Part shown: positions 1 through 10,945 of the stretch, in pieces
Layout of the letters: every line of letters starts with the position of its first letter
Numbering within the stretch: position 1 is the stretch's first letter
Assembly: GCA_032622095.1 (NCBI GenBank)
Contig: CP136069.1
Location: forward strand, 64,627,319-64,691,318
Direction: 5' to 3'
DNA: 64,000 nt
DNA from: Siphonodentalium dalli
Taxonomy: Eukaryota; Mollusca; Scaphopoda; Gadilida; Siphonodentaliidae
The notes under the pieces: generated by a model
Told to the model about the DNA's origin: nothing
Seen by the model: the letters and a program-made list of their open reading frames with translations, nothing else
Database searches by the model: none
Made by a program: the position numbers and the translations under genes

Positions 1-1078
1 GAAGCTGGCATCGCACGGGCTCGGCGACCCGATAAAATTCGTATCCGGAGCAAGATACATTCACATAGCAAATTTCAAGTTGATAGCTCAACCCGTTTCC
101 GAGATCTCGTCTGCGCATGCGCTGCTCGGGCGTCATACAAACAGAGGTCTTCAAAATATATATGAGACTAGCCGATGAGCCCGACGTTGTCCGGGCTATT
201 CAAAAACCAAATTTCAAGTCGATAGCTCCACCCGTTTCCGAGATCTGGTCTGCGCATGCGCGAAGCTGGCGTCGCACGGGCTCGGCGACCCGATAAAATT
301 CGTATCCGGGGCAAGATACAATCACATACCAAATTTCAAGACGATAGCTCCACCCGTTTCCGAGGTCTCGTCTGCGCATGCGCGAAGCTGGCGTCGCACG
401 GGCTCGGGACCCGATAAAATTCGTATCCGGGGCAAGATACAATCACATACCAAATTTCAAGTCGATAGCTCCACCCGTTTCCGAGATCTCGTCTACGCAT
501 GCGCGAAGCGGGCGCCACACGGGCTCGACAATGCGACAACGTCCACCGCCTGGTCAAACTACACACACGTAGCAAGTTTCGTCCCGATCGGTCGAGAATC
601 GTAGATTTGTATAAATGACAGACAAACATACATACAGACAAACAGACAAACAAATATAGGTCTTCAAAATATATATGAGACTAGCCGATGAGCCCGACGT
701 TGTCCGGGCTATTCAAAAACCAAATTTCAAGTCGATAGCTATTCAAAAACCAAATGTCAAGTCGATACCTCCACCCGTTTCCGAGATCTGGTCTGCGCAT
801 GCGCGAAGCTGGCGTCGAACGGGCTCGGCGACCCGATAAAATTCGTATCCGGGGCAAGATACATTCACATAGCAAATTTCAAGTCGATAGCTCCACCCGT
901 TTCCGAGATCTGGTCTGCGCATGCGCGAAGCGGGCGCCGCACGGGCTCGCCAATACGACAACGTCGACCGCCTGGTTAAACTACACACACGTACCAAGTT
1001 TCGTCCCGATCGGTCGAGAATCGTAGATTTGTATAAATGACAGACAAACAAACATACAGACAAACAGAGGTCTTCAAA
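1..1078. repeat. Modular tandem repeat, family A (~120-bp units)
   Basis: Units of about 120 bp recur near 1, 261, 382, 505, 804 and 925. Each runs from a CGAAGCTGGCGTCGCACGGG-like start through CCCGATAAAATTCGTATCCG to CACCCGTTTCCGAGATCT. They are packaged in larger modules of about 410-510 bp: a head GACTAGCCGATGAGCCCGAC (about 168 and 681), tandem units, then a tail rich in ACAGACAAAC followed by AATATATATGAG. Open frames here are by-products of the repeat and are not considered coding. The left end of the block lies outside the window. Confidence 0.9.
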
Positions 1079-2757
1079 ATATATATGAGACTAGCTGGTG
1101 GACACGACTTCGACAGGGCTGTTTCTCCTCTGCTTTTCGGCGAATTGCGCGATTTGACCTTGAATTGTCGATTTTGAAGGTTAAGGTCAGGTGGGGTCAC
1201 GATTTGACCCGTCCAAAACACTGCCCTGACAAAAGTACCCGACGAAATCCATCCGGTTTTACCCGATTTGACCTTGAATTGGTCATTTTGAAGGTCAAGG
1301 TCAGGCCGGGGTCACGATTTGACCCGTCCAAAACACTCAGTGGACAAAAGTAACCCTATGTATAAAATTTCGTCGAAATCCCATAAATATTCGCGATTTG
1401 ACCTTGAATTGACCCGATTTCAAAGTCAAGGTCACGTCGCACGGGCAAAAGAATAGGCTTACGACACTCCCCATACGAAAGTATCCCTATACACTAATTT
1501 TCATCGAAACCCCGTGATACTCGGGCGTTCGACCTTGAAGTGACCCGATTTCAAGGTCAGGTCACGTCGCACGGGCAAATTAATAGGCCCATACCACTCC
1601 CCGGCCGAAAGTATCCCCACATACCAAGTTTCATCGAAATCGGCTCTGCCGCTTTCGAGTCCATCGCGAACAGACAGACAGACAGACACACACACAGACA
1701 AATTTCCCAAAATATATAATAGACTAGCTGGTGGACCCGACTTCGTCCGGGCAGTTTCTCATCTGCTTTTCTGCGAATTGCGCGATTTGACCTTGAATTG
1801 TCCATTTTGAAGGTCAAGGTGGGGTAGGGTCACGATTTGACCCGTCCAAAACACTGCCCGGTCAAGGTACCCGACAAAAGTACCCGTCGAAATCCATCCG
1901 GTTTTACCCGAATTGACCTTGAATTGATCATTTTTAAGGTCAAGGTCAGGTCGGGGTCACGATTTGACACGTCCAAAACACTCAGTCGACAAAAGTAACC
2001 ATATGTATCAAATTTCGTCGAAATCCCATAAAAATTCGCGATTTGACCTTCAATTGACCCGATTTCAAGGTCAAGGTCACGTCGCACGGACAAATGAATA
2101 GGCTTATGCCTTATGACACTCCTCATACGAAAGAATTTTCATCGAAATTCGTCCGGGCTGTTCCCCCTCTGCTTTTAGGCGAATTGCGCGATTTGACCTT
2201 GAATTGTCCATTTTGAAGGTCAAGGTCAGGTGGGGGTAACGATTTGACCCGTCCAAAACACTGCCCGGACAAAAGTAGCCGACAAAAGCACCCGTCGAAA
2301 TCCATCCGGGTTTACCCGATTTGACCTTGAATTGATCATTTTGAAGGTCAATGTCAGGTCGGGGTCACTCAGTGGACAAAAGTAACCCTATGTACCAAAT
2401 TTCGCCGAAATCCCATAACAATTCGCGATTTGACCTTGAATTGACCCTATTTCAAGCTTGAATCGTCCATTTTGAAGGTCAAGGTCAGGTGGGGTCACGA
2501 TTTGACCCGTCCAAAACACTGCCCGGACAAAAGTACCCGACAAAAGTACCCGTCGAAATCCATCCGGTTTTACCCGATTTGACCTCGAATTGATCATTTT
2601 GAAGGTCAAGGTCGATTTGACCCTTCCAAAACACTCAGTGGACAAAGTAACCCTATGTATCAAATTTCGTCGAAATCCCATCAAAATTCGCGATTCGACC
2701 TTGAATTGACCCGAGTTCAAGGTCAAGGTCACGTCGCACGGGCAAACGAATAGGTTT
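1079..2757. repeat. Modular tandem repeat, family B (GATTTGACCTTGAATTG units)
   Basis: About a dozen diverged units of roughly 115-130 bp share CGATTTGACCTTGAATTG, AAGGTCAAGGTCAGG and GACCCGTCCAAAACACT. They are grouped behind a head GCTGGTGGACCCGACTTCGT (about 1094 and 1728; a partial head near 2145), and one module ends in a CAGACAGACAGACACAC tail (1672-1700). Head and tail layout match family A next door although the core unit differs. An inverted copy of this family lies at 34790-35340. No protein-coding signal. Confidence 0.9.
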
Positions 2758-3563
2758 ACGACACATTCGATTTGGCACTACACCAAGTGACATGACTCCA
2801 GCATTTGGGTGGCGCGTGAATTAAGGACTCCATCGCGCTAGAACAAAAATAAAACGCGGAACCAAGTCTCGAAGTTATCACAAACTTATAAATTGAAATG
2901 AAATTTATCACGAGTAATCAGTGATATGTGGTGTTAATGGTACTGTACCACAACTAGCATTTGGAAATGTGTCGAAATGCCTGCGAAGAATGTGTTTACT
3001 GCTGCAAAATCTGCAGTTAAATGGCAAGGCATCGGATCAGAACTGGGGCATTTGATCGGATGCGAACAAAAATGATAACATAAGATCCGAGGAGCACCGT
3101 AGCATTTTCGACTCATTTCAAAAGTCTTCTCTTGTGACTTAGACGTGAAATGTGACTCGGTGGTCTGTGAGTGGTGAGACATAGGAAACTGGCCGTACAA
3201 TCGAAAAAAACACACGCGGTTGATGTGTATTAAAGTAATTAGTCGTACAAGTTTCCATTGAAAATGTATTGAGTGATCGCTGTCTTGAACATATGACAAC
3301 AAGCACACAGTTTTCAGCTAAAACATCAAATAAACTATTGAATCGATAGCATTGAGTCATTTGAAAAATAACCGTAGCATCAAATGTAGATTAATCTCAC
3401 CTTCGCCTGTGCAAAATGCCACTTATCTGAGATGAAATATTATCTCGATCTGAAACGAACCTTGATATTGGCGAATGACTGTGTCCAAAACTGAATGCGA
3501 ACCAGTTCTCACGGGGCATCCGAGACCCCGTGTTTTGGGTGACCAATGGACCTTTCCACAGCT
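2758..3563. other. Unannotated spacer
   Basis: Unique-looking, moderately AT-rich sequence. A 124-codon minus-strand open frame (2934-3308) resembles no family I recognise and has no supporting neighbours. Nothing else supportable is seen. Confidence 0.5.
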
Positions 3564-3576
3564 GTCAATCAAATAA
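3564..3576. repeat. Target-site duplication of the Tx1-like LINE (3' side)
   Basis: GTCAATCAAATAA here is repeated exactly at 7775-7787. The two copies sit immediately outside the A-rich tail and the 5' end of the minus-strand LINE, as expected for target-primed reverse transcription. Confidence 0.9.
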
Positions 3577-3614
3577 CTTTTTGTTTTGTTTTGTTTTGTT
3601 TTTTTTAGATTTTT

Positions 3615-3620
3615 TTTATT
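3615..3620 (-). terminator. Polyadenylation signal of the Tx1-like LINE
   Basis: AATAAA on the minus strand, just upstream of the A-rich (AAAAC)n tail at 3577-3610. Confidence 0.75.
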
Positions 3621-3967
3621 GGAATAAACAGACATCAATGAATGAATGTAATACAGACAAGGGTACATGTTATTATATATAAAGTTACATTCTTCCAATT
3701 CTCTCACATCTCGCTCACTTCATTTACACGCCTTTCGTACATCATATGAACTCCCAGTGACTTACATGTGAATAGGGATCAATCGAATAATGTGTTCATT
3801 TTTATATACATTTTAAATCTTTCGAACTTTGTTCATGTGTACGGCGCATCGGTACGACATCTAACTATAGACGGCATTGTGGTCCTGGGCGGTAATAGTA
3901 TTTCTTGGGTATAGTAGTTGAGGGAGTTTTTGAACTGGTGAAGAGATAATTTTCAGGACACTCAAGT

Positions 3968-6764
3968 TTATTTGTGTTGACTCGTGCGTATATGTATAGC
4001 CTTTTCTAAAAGGAACCAGTTTTTCGAAAATTCTTCTTGTTTCGATTGGCACCGTGCGGTATACTTCTCACATTGGTATCTATAATTCAATTCTTTGAGG
4101 AAAACATTTAGCGATAAGTTAGTTGGCTTGAATTTGGTCCTATACATGTATTGTTTAATTAGAAGCCATAGCATGTTCGTTATAAAGTTCGGATTCGTTG
4201 GTGATGAGCCGAGAATCATTGTCATCTGTTGGGGACATAGATCTATGCTGTTAATTTTACCCCAATCGCTGAGTTCCTTAATGAATTTCTGAACGTGAAC
4301 ACAGTTCCAAAATATGTGGGAGATGTCTTCTGTCTCGCTTTTACATCTATCGCATTTATCATCTTGTCGTAAATTGGACATTTTAAGAAACTTGTTAGTT
4401 GATAATATTCGTGAGTTTATTCGGAATTGTAGCCATTGCAGTTTTGTGTCAGGCGTCGTGAGAAAGGGTAGTTTATCTACTTTACACCATTGAATTGTGT
4501 TGTCAGGATATAACGCTTGCTATTTTCTGTGTGCTACTGTAGAAGTTGGAGTATCCATTAAGATGTTATAAAAGTCCTGTCCTCCTCGACAGTTTTTAAG
4601 CAGTTTAATGAAATTATTTGGTAAAAATATGCAAATTCGAGTTATAGGCTGGTCAAGTTTTTTTGTGAGTAATTTTATTTGATGTTGAATGTTATTAAGA
4701 GTGATGAAGTTTGTGCGTATGTTATAAATCTTTAGTAAATCGTCTCGTGTAAGAAAGCGATCATTATTGTCCAGCATATCATTTACAAATCTGATCCCTT
4801 TTTCCCGCCAGGAGGTGAAATTTATTACTTTTCCATATTGCTTTATGTTTGGGTTATTCCATAATGTACATGCTGATATTTTACGATTGTTTCGATCTTT
4901 CTCTAGAAATTTTGTGAATGCCATCAGGACATCATGCCAAAAAGGATTGGTTAATTTTTGTGCCTGTTTTTCTATGTAAGAATAGTCATAAGTAAGGAAC
5001 ATAGGGTCATTGCGTAAAGGTATATATGTTAAGGGGATCCATTTGGCACTTTTAGTTACTAGGCGCCTCACCCAAGTTATTTTCATGGATAGCAGAAATT
5101 TGTTTACATCAACCATTTTTAATCCGCCATTCTTATAACCCTGACAAATAACTTTGCGTTTAACTCGATCACGCTTCGAGTTCCAGAGAAAATTAAAGAG
5201 CGTTGTGTCAAGATTTTTCATAAAAATATTACTGGGATTTGGTAGAGCTACAAACAGATGCGTTAATTTTGGGAGTATTAGCGATTTTATCACCGTTATT
5301 CGACCAATGGTTGTAAGTAACCGGTGTTTCCATGTTGCTATCAAACGTTTGACTTCTGCAAGTTTTTTTATCATAATTGATATGCATTTTGTCAAGGTTG
5401 GTATCAAAGTGTATTCCAAGGAGATTGAAAGTACTATCAAATTTTAGTCCAAGATCTGGGCATATAATATCCGTACGGTCCGTATAAGAGCCAATCCACG
5501 ACGCCTGACACTTGCTATTGTTAATTTTCAGGCCTGAATAATCTGCAAATGAGTTTAAAATAGTATATACTTCCCTAAGGCTTTCATCACTACCGTCCAA
5601 GATGAGAGTCGTGTCGTCTGCATACTGTGTAATTGTGTATTCTAAATTGCCGAGGTTGATACCTGTAATGCGGTCATTGGACTTTATCATAATAGCTAAG
5701 ATTTCCGCGCATATCAAAAAAATATACGGTGAGACTGGGTCACCCTGTCGACAGCCACGATATAGTTTGAAACTCTGAGATATATGCCCATTTATTAAAA
5801 TAGATGAGTTGATATTCGTATAAAATATAGAAATCCACCTCTTCATGGCATCTCCAAAATTAAAAAAGTGAGGCATTTATGTATAAATTTCCATGATACT
5901 GAATCAAAAGCTTTTTCGAAGTCTAGGAGGAGCAGTAACCCAGGTTTACCGGCCAATTTCGTCTCGTGAATAAGGTCATAGATAAGTCTAATATTATCTC
6001 CGATGTAACGATTTTTTAAGAATCCTGTTTGATCATCACTTATTATATATGATAGAACACGTTTTAATCTTTCAGCTATGCACGAAGAAGCTAATTTGTA
6101 AGATATATTTAAGAGTGAAATTGGTCGCCAGTTTTTCAAATGATGTCTTTCTTTATCTTTTTTTGGGGATCAGAGTAATTAGTCCTTGTTTCTGGGTGAT
6201 TGAGAGTTCCCCTTTATTATAAGCTTCATTGAGTGATTCACATAGAATTGGGCCTAAGTCAAGCCAGAAAAATTTCCAAAACTCATATGGGTATCCATCT
6301 AGTCCGCCGCATTTATCATTTTGTGATCTCTTCAGCGCATAAGTTAGTTCAGTTAGAGTTATTGGTCCTTCTATACTGTTGGCAGTGTCTTGGGACAATA
6401 TTGTGTGGTCTTTTTCAAGAATAGTATGAATATCAAGATTGGTTATGTTTTTCGATGCATATAAATTTTCGTAAAAATGTCTAGCTTCATCCATTATGTC
6501 TGATTGATTGTCAATGTTTTTACCAGTGGAGTCGGTAAGGTTGCATAGAGTTTTCGATATAGAATTGCGTTTTTCTAGATTGAGGAAATATTTTGTTGGT
6601 TTTTCACCTTGTTCAATCCATTTGGCTCTTGATCTTACCATTGCCCCCTTCGTGTCTTCTTTTCTTATTTCGTAAAGATCAGTGTCAATTTTATGTATTT
6701 TATCTAGTAATTCGTCTTTATTTTTTGTATCTAAGTTATTGTTATCTATTTCAATTTCGAGCAA
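3968..6764 (-). pseudogene. Reverse transcriptase and CCHC tail of the Tx1-like LINE ORF2
   Basis: Continues ORF2 after the TAA at 6771. RT landmarks in order: LITLIPKK, NWRPISLLNISYK, QTGFLKNRYI, LDFEKAFDSVSW (first catalytic Asp), RGCRQGDPVSPY, and QYADDTTLI (YADD at 5613-5624, active-site residues intact). The thumb/connection region reads GRITVIKSLILPK, then FLWN and GGLKM. The C-terminal knuckle is CDRCKSETEDISHIFWNC. Frameshifts lie near 6140-6150, 5845-5875 and 5230-5440. A TAG at 4520-4522 is the only break between the thumb (4520-5440) and the knuckle (3968-4381), because translation continues in the same frame across 4382-4519. Coding would end near 3968. All catalytic residues survive despite the breaks. 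Confidence 0.92.
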
Positions 6765-6770
6765 TATTTT

Positions 6771-7762
6771 TTATCTATTCAGTTCATTTTCTTTCATCTG
6801 TCGTTCTTTCTTTCGTTTTGACGCAAAATGTAAGGTCTCGCCTCTAATATCTAGCAAAAGGGTGTCCAGAAATAAACGTTTACTTGTGCTACATGTAACT
6901 TGCGGTTTATTCCATTCATCGGTATATATTTTATATCCGTATCTTGATTTATTATTATCTATCGTAGATTTGACCAATTCAGCATATTTGTCATCACGGA
7001 GTAAGGAGGTATTAAATTTCCAAAAGCCACGACCTCCGTCGATTGTACTTAGTTTAATCTTAAGAGTTATTATCGAGTGGTCTGATCGGTATCCAGGTAT
7101 TATGTCGGTTCCTGCTCCAACTAGGCTGAGTATATCTTCAGATATCATAAAGTAATCTAACCTAGCCATTTTTACCGGGGACTTTTTTCGCCATGTATAG
7201 CGTTGTTTCTCCTTGTTATTGACCCTCCAATCGTCCATCAAATCAAGTCTGTCGACAAGGTCGCCCACTGCCAATTTAGCTCGTGGATTGTTGATATGTT
7301 TATAATTATAAGTATCCATCGATTGGTCCTGAACCATATTCCAATCGCCACATATTATTATTTGGGTGTTACCGACTTTAAGAAGCTTATCCTTCAAATT
7401 ATTGTAGAACTCAGGGTTATCTTCTTTTGGGCCGTATATATTAGCTATAGTCATTCTAAGTTTCTCAACAGTTACGTCAATTATTATGTAATTTCCGGAG
7501 ACATCTTTAATAGAGTTGTGTATTTCGAAGTCGAGATTTTGACTGAATAAAATGGCCACACCTCGCGACTGAGATGAGAAAGAAGCCAATTCTGTTTTAA
7601 ACCCCATTCAGATGATATGCATCTGTCCATTTCCTTTGTAAAGTGAATGTCTTGTAGACAATACATTGATGCGTTGTGCGTTCGGAGATATCGGAATACG
7701 TCGCGGCGTTTTTCTGCACAATTTAAACCTCGGCAATTTGAAGACAGTATTTTTATAGACAT
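6771..7762 (-). pseudogene. APE-type endonuclease domain of the Tx1-like LINE ORF2
   Basis: N-terminal part of ORF2; in the intact family it nicks target DNA to prime reverse transcription. The protein opens with MSIKILSSNCRGLN (NxRGL motif), followed by CLQDIHF, ANIYGP, CGDWNMV (catalytic Asp/Asn), YTWRKKSP...ARLDYFMIS and the terminal SDH of SDHSIITLKI. This is the expected order of exonuclease-endonuclease-phosphatase motifs. It is followed by the L1/Tx1 linker GRGFWKFN. A frameshift near 7600 separates the first ~55 codons from the rest, and a TAA at 6771-6773 separates this part from the RT part in the same frame. The start at 7762 is an ATG just inside the element boundary. The usual E in the QE(T/V) motif reads D (CLQDIHF). 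Confidence 0.9.
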
Positions 7763-7774
7763 GATAGCTTATCA

Positions 7775-7787
7775 GTCAATCAAATAA
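7775..7787. repeat. Target-site duplication of the Tx1-like LINE (5' side)
   Basis: Exact GTCAATCAAATAA copy matching 3564-3576. Confidence 0.9.
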
Positions 7788-8370
7788 TTATTAGCGGTTA
7801 TTTTCGACCAATCGCGACTTAACCGGCCAATGGTTGCATTCAAATTTCTGCTACTATCTTTCTTCACCCTAATTTTGATATCCATGCATACATTCAGTGT
7901 TAAATTGGCTATATTCAAACAACTTTTTTGTTGTCAAATCTTAATATACTGAGATTTATATTTACGCCATGATGTTATAAATTTATCCGTGATTATAACA
8001 ATGTTTTTCATTTAGCATGACACTTGTCATAATTTCACATTTAATGGCAAAACGAATGTGTGTTCTCTGGTTTAGATATATTCAGGGATCTGTCTGTCTG
8101 TTCTGGTCAATTCGCGAATTTTCTTCAAGAGCCCTTGAACGATTTCAACCAAATTTGGTGTGGTGCCCCAGCAGATGTACCCCGATAACGGCCTTATTTT
8201 TTAAATTAAATTTTTTAAACAAATTCAATTTTTATTTAATTTGTTTTTTCAAAAATTTACAAATTTTTGTGCAAGAAGTTTCAATCTAAAAATCTAAAAA
8301 GAAAATTAAAAACTTATATTATAATTTAAATTTTTTTTTCTTCAACGGCAATCTAAAAATAAATCATATT
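7788..8370. other. AT-rich spacer
   Basis: No supportable gene. Around 8090-8180 there is a short phrase (CTGTCTGTTCTGGTC ... TTCAACCAAATTTGGTGTGG) that looks like a dispersed-repeat fragment; 8200-8340 is very AT-rich low-complexity sequence. Confidence 0.4.
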
Positions 8371-8464
8371 CATTGGCGGAAAATGTTCAGATAATAAGGT
8401 CAACAAGCGACCTGTCTGTTGAATTTATTATCTGAACATTTCCCAAACGAACTACTCGCCAATG
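8371..8464. repeat. Small foldback repeat
   Basis: CATTGGCG and AAATGTTCAGATAATAA (8371-8397) pair with TTATTATCTGAACATTT (8425-8441) and CGCCAATG (8457-8464). A diverged relative of the right half lies at about 44335-44410 (GTTGAA..TTATTA....GAACTACTCGTCAATGAG), indicating a dispersed MITE-like family. A run of 14 C lies nearby at 8615-8628. Confidence 0.7.
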
Positions 8465-8939
8465 AGTATTTAGCATATAAAGGGGTTGTGCAGTTACTTC
8501 CTTCATAGCCACCAATGATACTAATCCAAGGGGCGATGTGTAAATAAATGTTTCCAGAGCTGAAATTCCAGTTTGGGTCAAGAAGGAGTGAAGTTGTAAA
8601 TTTGAATGAGGACACCCCCCCCCCCCCCACGAAAGGAAATAATTTTAGCCACTTGCAATATATTTAAATTATTGTATATATTAGCTATAGAATAGTATAT
8701 AAGTTGTTTATTTGCCCGAAATCAGTTCTGGGACGCAGATATCGCAAACTATAAATATGATCAGAAGCTTTTCAGCTAATTATGTATAGCCAAACTAAAT
8801 AGGAATTATCGATAGATTATATATTTGTAAGCTAATTACCTGTTAGGAATGCAAATATCAGTGCGTATAACTTGAAAACTGCCATTTCTTAACGGTAAAG
8901 TTCCAGCGAGCGTCCTGTCGAAATAAGAATTTGTTTTTC

Positions 8940-9152
8940 TCAGAAATGTAGATGAAACGCCTTTATTATACGTGTGTGATCCGCACTAAACCAGGATGTT
9001 GGAGCAAGTTGCTCACCATAGGGTGCCTTCGGTGAAATGCATTTATGTGAACTCATAATAGTCCAGTCGACGTAAACATCTCCGTAATAATTATAATACA
9101 AGAAAACCATAGTCAGAAATGGTAACGCCACCAAGATCATATTATTAGCCAT
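8940..9152 (-). other. Short ORF with hydrophobic N-terminus; its first ~55 nt recur at 35.5 kb
   Basis: A 70-codon minus-strand frame beginning MANNMILVALPFLTMVFL, which resembles a signal peptide or signal anchor, followed by a polar region with a single Cys. The ATG and the next ~50 nt, with ~17 nt upstream, are repeated almost identically in plus orientation at 35456-35528, where the frame ends soon after. I do not recognise a family. It could be a first coding exon spread by a transposon, or chance coding in a dispersed repeat; the second is more likely. Confidence 0.3.
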
Positions 9153-9192
9153 AAATATAAATTATAATATAATTATAATATCAAATATTATT

Positions 9193-9226
9193 CATTAGTT
9201 AGCGCTAATATAGGCGCTAACTAATG
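9193..9226. repeat. Perfect short hairpin
   Basis: CATTAGTTAGCGC and its exact reverse complement enclose an 8-nt loop. It sits just beyond the repeated segment at 9099-9170. No run of T follows to make it terminator-like. Confidence 0.8.
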
Positions 9227-9229
9227 ACT

Positions 9230-10080
9230 TGTTAAATAACATCTAATAAATATTAATCTTATTCACAACTTTAAGGAGTCCTTCTGGCACACGAGAATAT
9301 TTATCGCCGTTTGATTTGCACCAAGTGAACTCGGCGCATATATAATTGATAGAACAGACCTCTATTATGATGATCGTGTCGTTATTTGTTTAAGATACGT
9401 ATCAATTGACATATACGCACCCGTTCCCTCATTAAAATATATATTTTTCGCCCATTTTAGGGGACTTCCGCGAATTCGGGGATTTCCGCAAAGTGACCTC
9501 CACCAATCGGGACCTACTGCAAATCGTCGCACCCAATGCAATTTGTAAACAAATACGATTGACATGCGTTTTAACGAGGTCAGCTTTAATTAAACGAAAG
9601 AAGCATTCTACATAAACTATTTGTCATGGACTGAGCCAGTGTGCCATATATATGTGTCAACTAAGGTCGCTTTGCGTGGTAAAAGTGAAAAGTGAAAGTG
9701 GAAAATCCTATTGAAAATGAAAGTAGCCTACAATTTTGGGATTTCCACGGCAGATTGCAGTGAATCTATACTATTGGAAGTGAATGTACAATTCCTGGAA
9801 TTCTATCAGATATCGCGACTCTGCTTGTTTTCGTGATCATAGGTTATATAGGGCCTATATGACCACGAAAACGAGTCGAGTCGCGATACATCCATCGGTA
9901 CAAACACATTGTGTATACGATACAATTTTGACTTGATGACCAGAAATTAAAAGATGGTGGTTAATCCAAGTCTCCAACAGAACAGACATGCGCGCTCCAA
10001 TTAAAATGACCCATAATTCACTTCACTACACCAGTGGTTCCCAATGGGTTATACATTATTTTCAGTCTATCAAATTATTT
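9230..10080. other. Unannotated spacer
   Basis: No gene or clear repeat seen. Around 9830-9880 a short imperfect inverted phrase (GTTTTCGTGATCATAGG ... GACCACGAAAACGAG) is present. Confidence 0.4.
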
Positions 10081-10246
10081 ATATTTTCAAGAACATATTA
10101 TTACACCGGTGACTTTAAGTTTACAATTTCAGCCTGTCCTGACTCTATCGGTATGTTTGAGTTATATTTTCAAGAACATATTATTTACGGTGGCGTTAAC
10201 TTTACAATTTCAGCATTTACGTGATTCCATCGGTACGATTGAGCAA
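10081..10246. repeat. Two-copy tandem duplication, 83-bp unit
   Basis: The segment starting ATATTTTCAAGAACATATTA at 10081 is repeated from 10164; both copies share TACAATTTCAGC and (A/C)TCGGTA(T/C)G further on. The copies are moderately diverged. Open frames in this stretch come from the repeat. Confidence 0.75.
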
Positions 10247-10945
10247 GGTACAAAAACCTATTCTCCCACAATGTATTCGCTCACTGCTCCATAGATTATC
10301 AAAAACTGAAAAACAGCTTACACCACCTTGTGGCGTAATAACTTTAAATCAGTGCCACATGGCCGAGTTAAATGACTGTTGCGTTCGCCGTGTACAGATG
10401 ACACCTGAGCTATTTTTACGGGACACGCGCAGCTGTTATCGGTTAGCCAATCGGGGTTAGCGGTTTCTGGTACCGCTTCCAATCAAAACAAGGAATTTCC
10501 TGGTATATCTCCAAGTCTGGAAATAGCTTTCCGGCCAGTCCTGTTCGACTCAGTTGAATTTATATGATATACAGAGTCGAAATTTATGTCGACTGACGTT
10601 AGTCCTGCTACGAACCAGTAATCACGAAGTGTAAGCCAAATTATTGTTCCTTAACAAAAAGGAACATCTCAATTTCATCCATCTAATTTTATGAAACATT
10701 ACAAAATTCCCACGCTATAACCGTTGTCGAGTAATTAATGTCAATTAATGTTAGTGAAATCGTGATGCGTCGTAACCAGATAATGTTTGATTAAAACTTT
10801 GCTTAAAGATATTTTGCTCAGCGAATTAATTCAGCGAGGTAAGTACACATTTCAATTGTGAGAGTAAAATCACTCAAGTGAGCCTAGTAATCCTAATTAT
10901 GCAGAGTGCGTATACATATATGTTCACCATAACCCTGGTAAGCTG
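10247..10945. other. Unannotated spacer
   Basis: Single-copy-looking, AT-rich; nothing supportable seen. Confidence 0.4.

Larger units (their letters stand above)
3577..7774 (-). mobile_element. L1/Tx1-type non-LTR retrotransposon (LINE), ORF2-only copy
   Basis: A 4.2-kb minus-strand insertion bounded by a perfect 13-bp TSD. It contains an APE-type endonuclease, a reverse transcriptase (RT) and a C-terminal CCHC knuckle in order, then a ~390-bp 3' UTR, AATAAA, and a tail of (AAAAC)n type at 3577-3610. The 5' end lies only 12 nt before the endonuclease start codon, so the usual upstream ORF1 is missing; the copy is 5'-truncated or was made from an ORF2-only template. Two in-frame stops and about four frameshifts inactivate it. 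The exact TSD suggests a not very ancient insertion. Clade assignment (L1 group, Tx1-like) rests on motif style (GRGFWKFN, RGCRQGDPVSPY, LDFEKAFDSV), not on a tree. Confidence 0.92.

Noticed and set aside
2934-3308. 124-codon minus-strand ORF as a host gene
   Set aside because: No recognisable motif, splice signals or repeats; composition not convincing.
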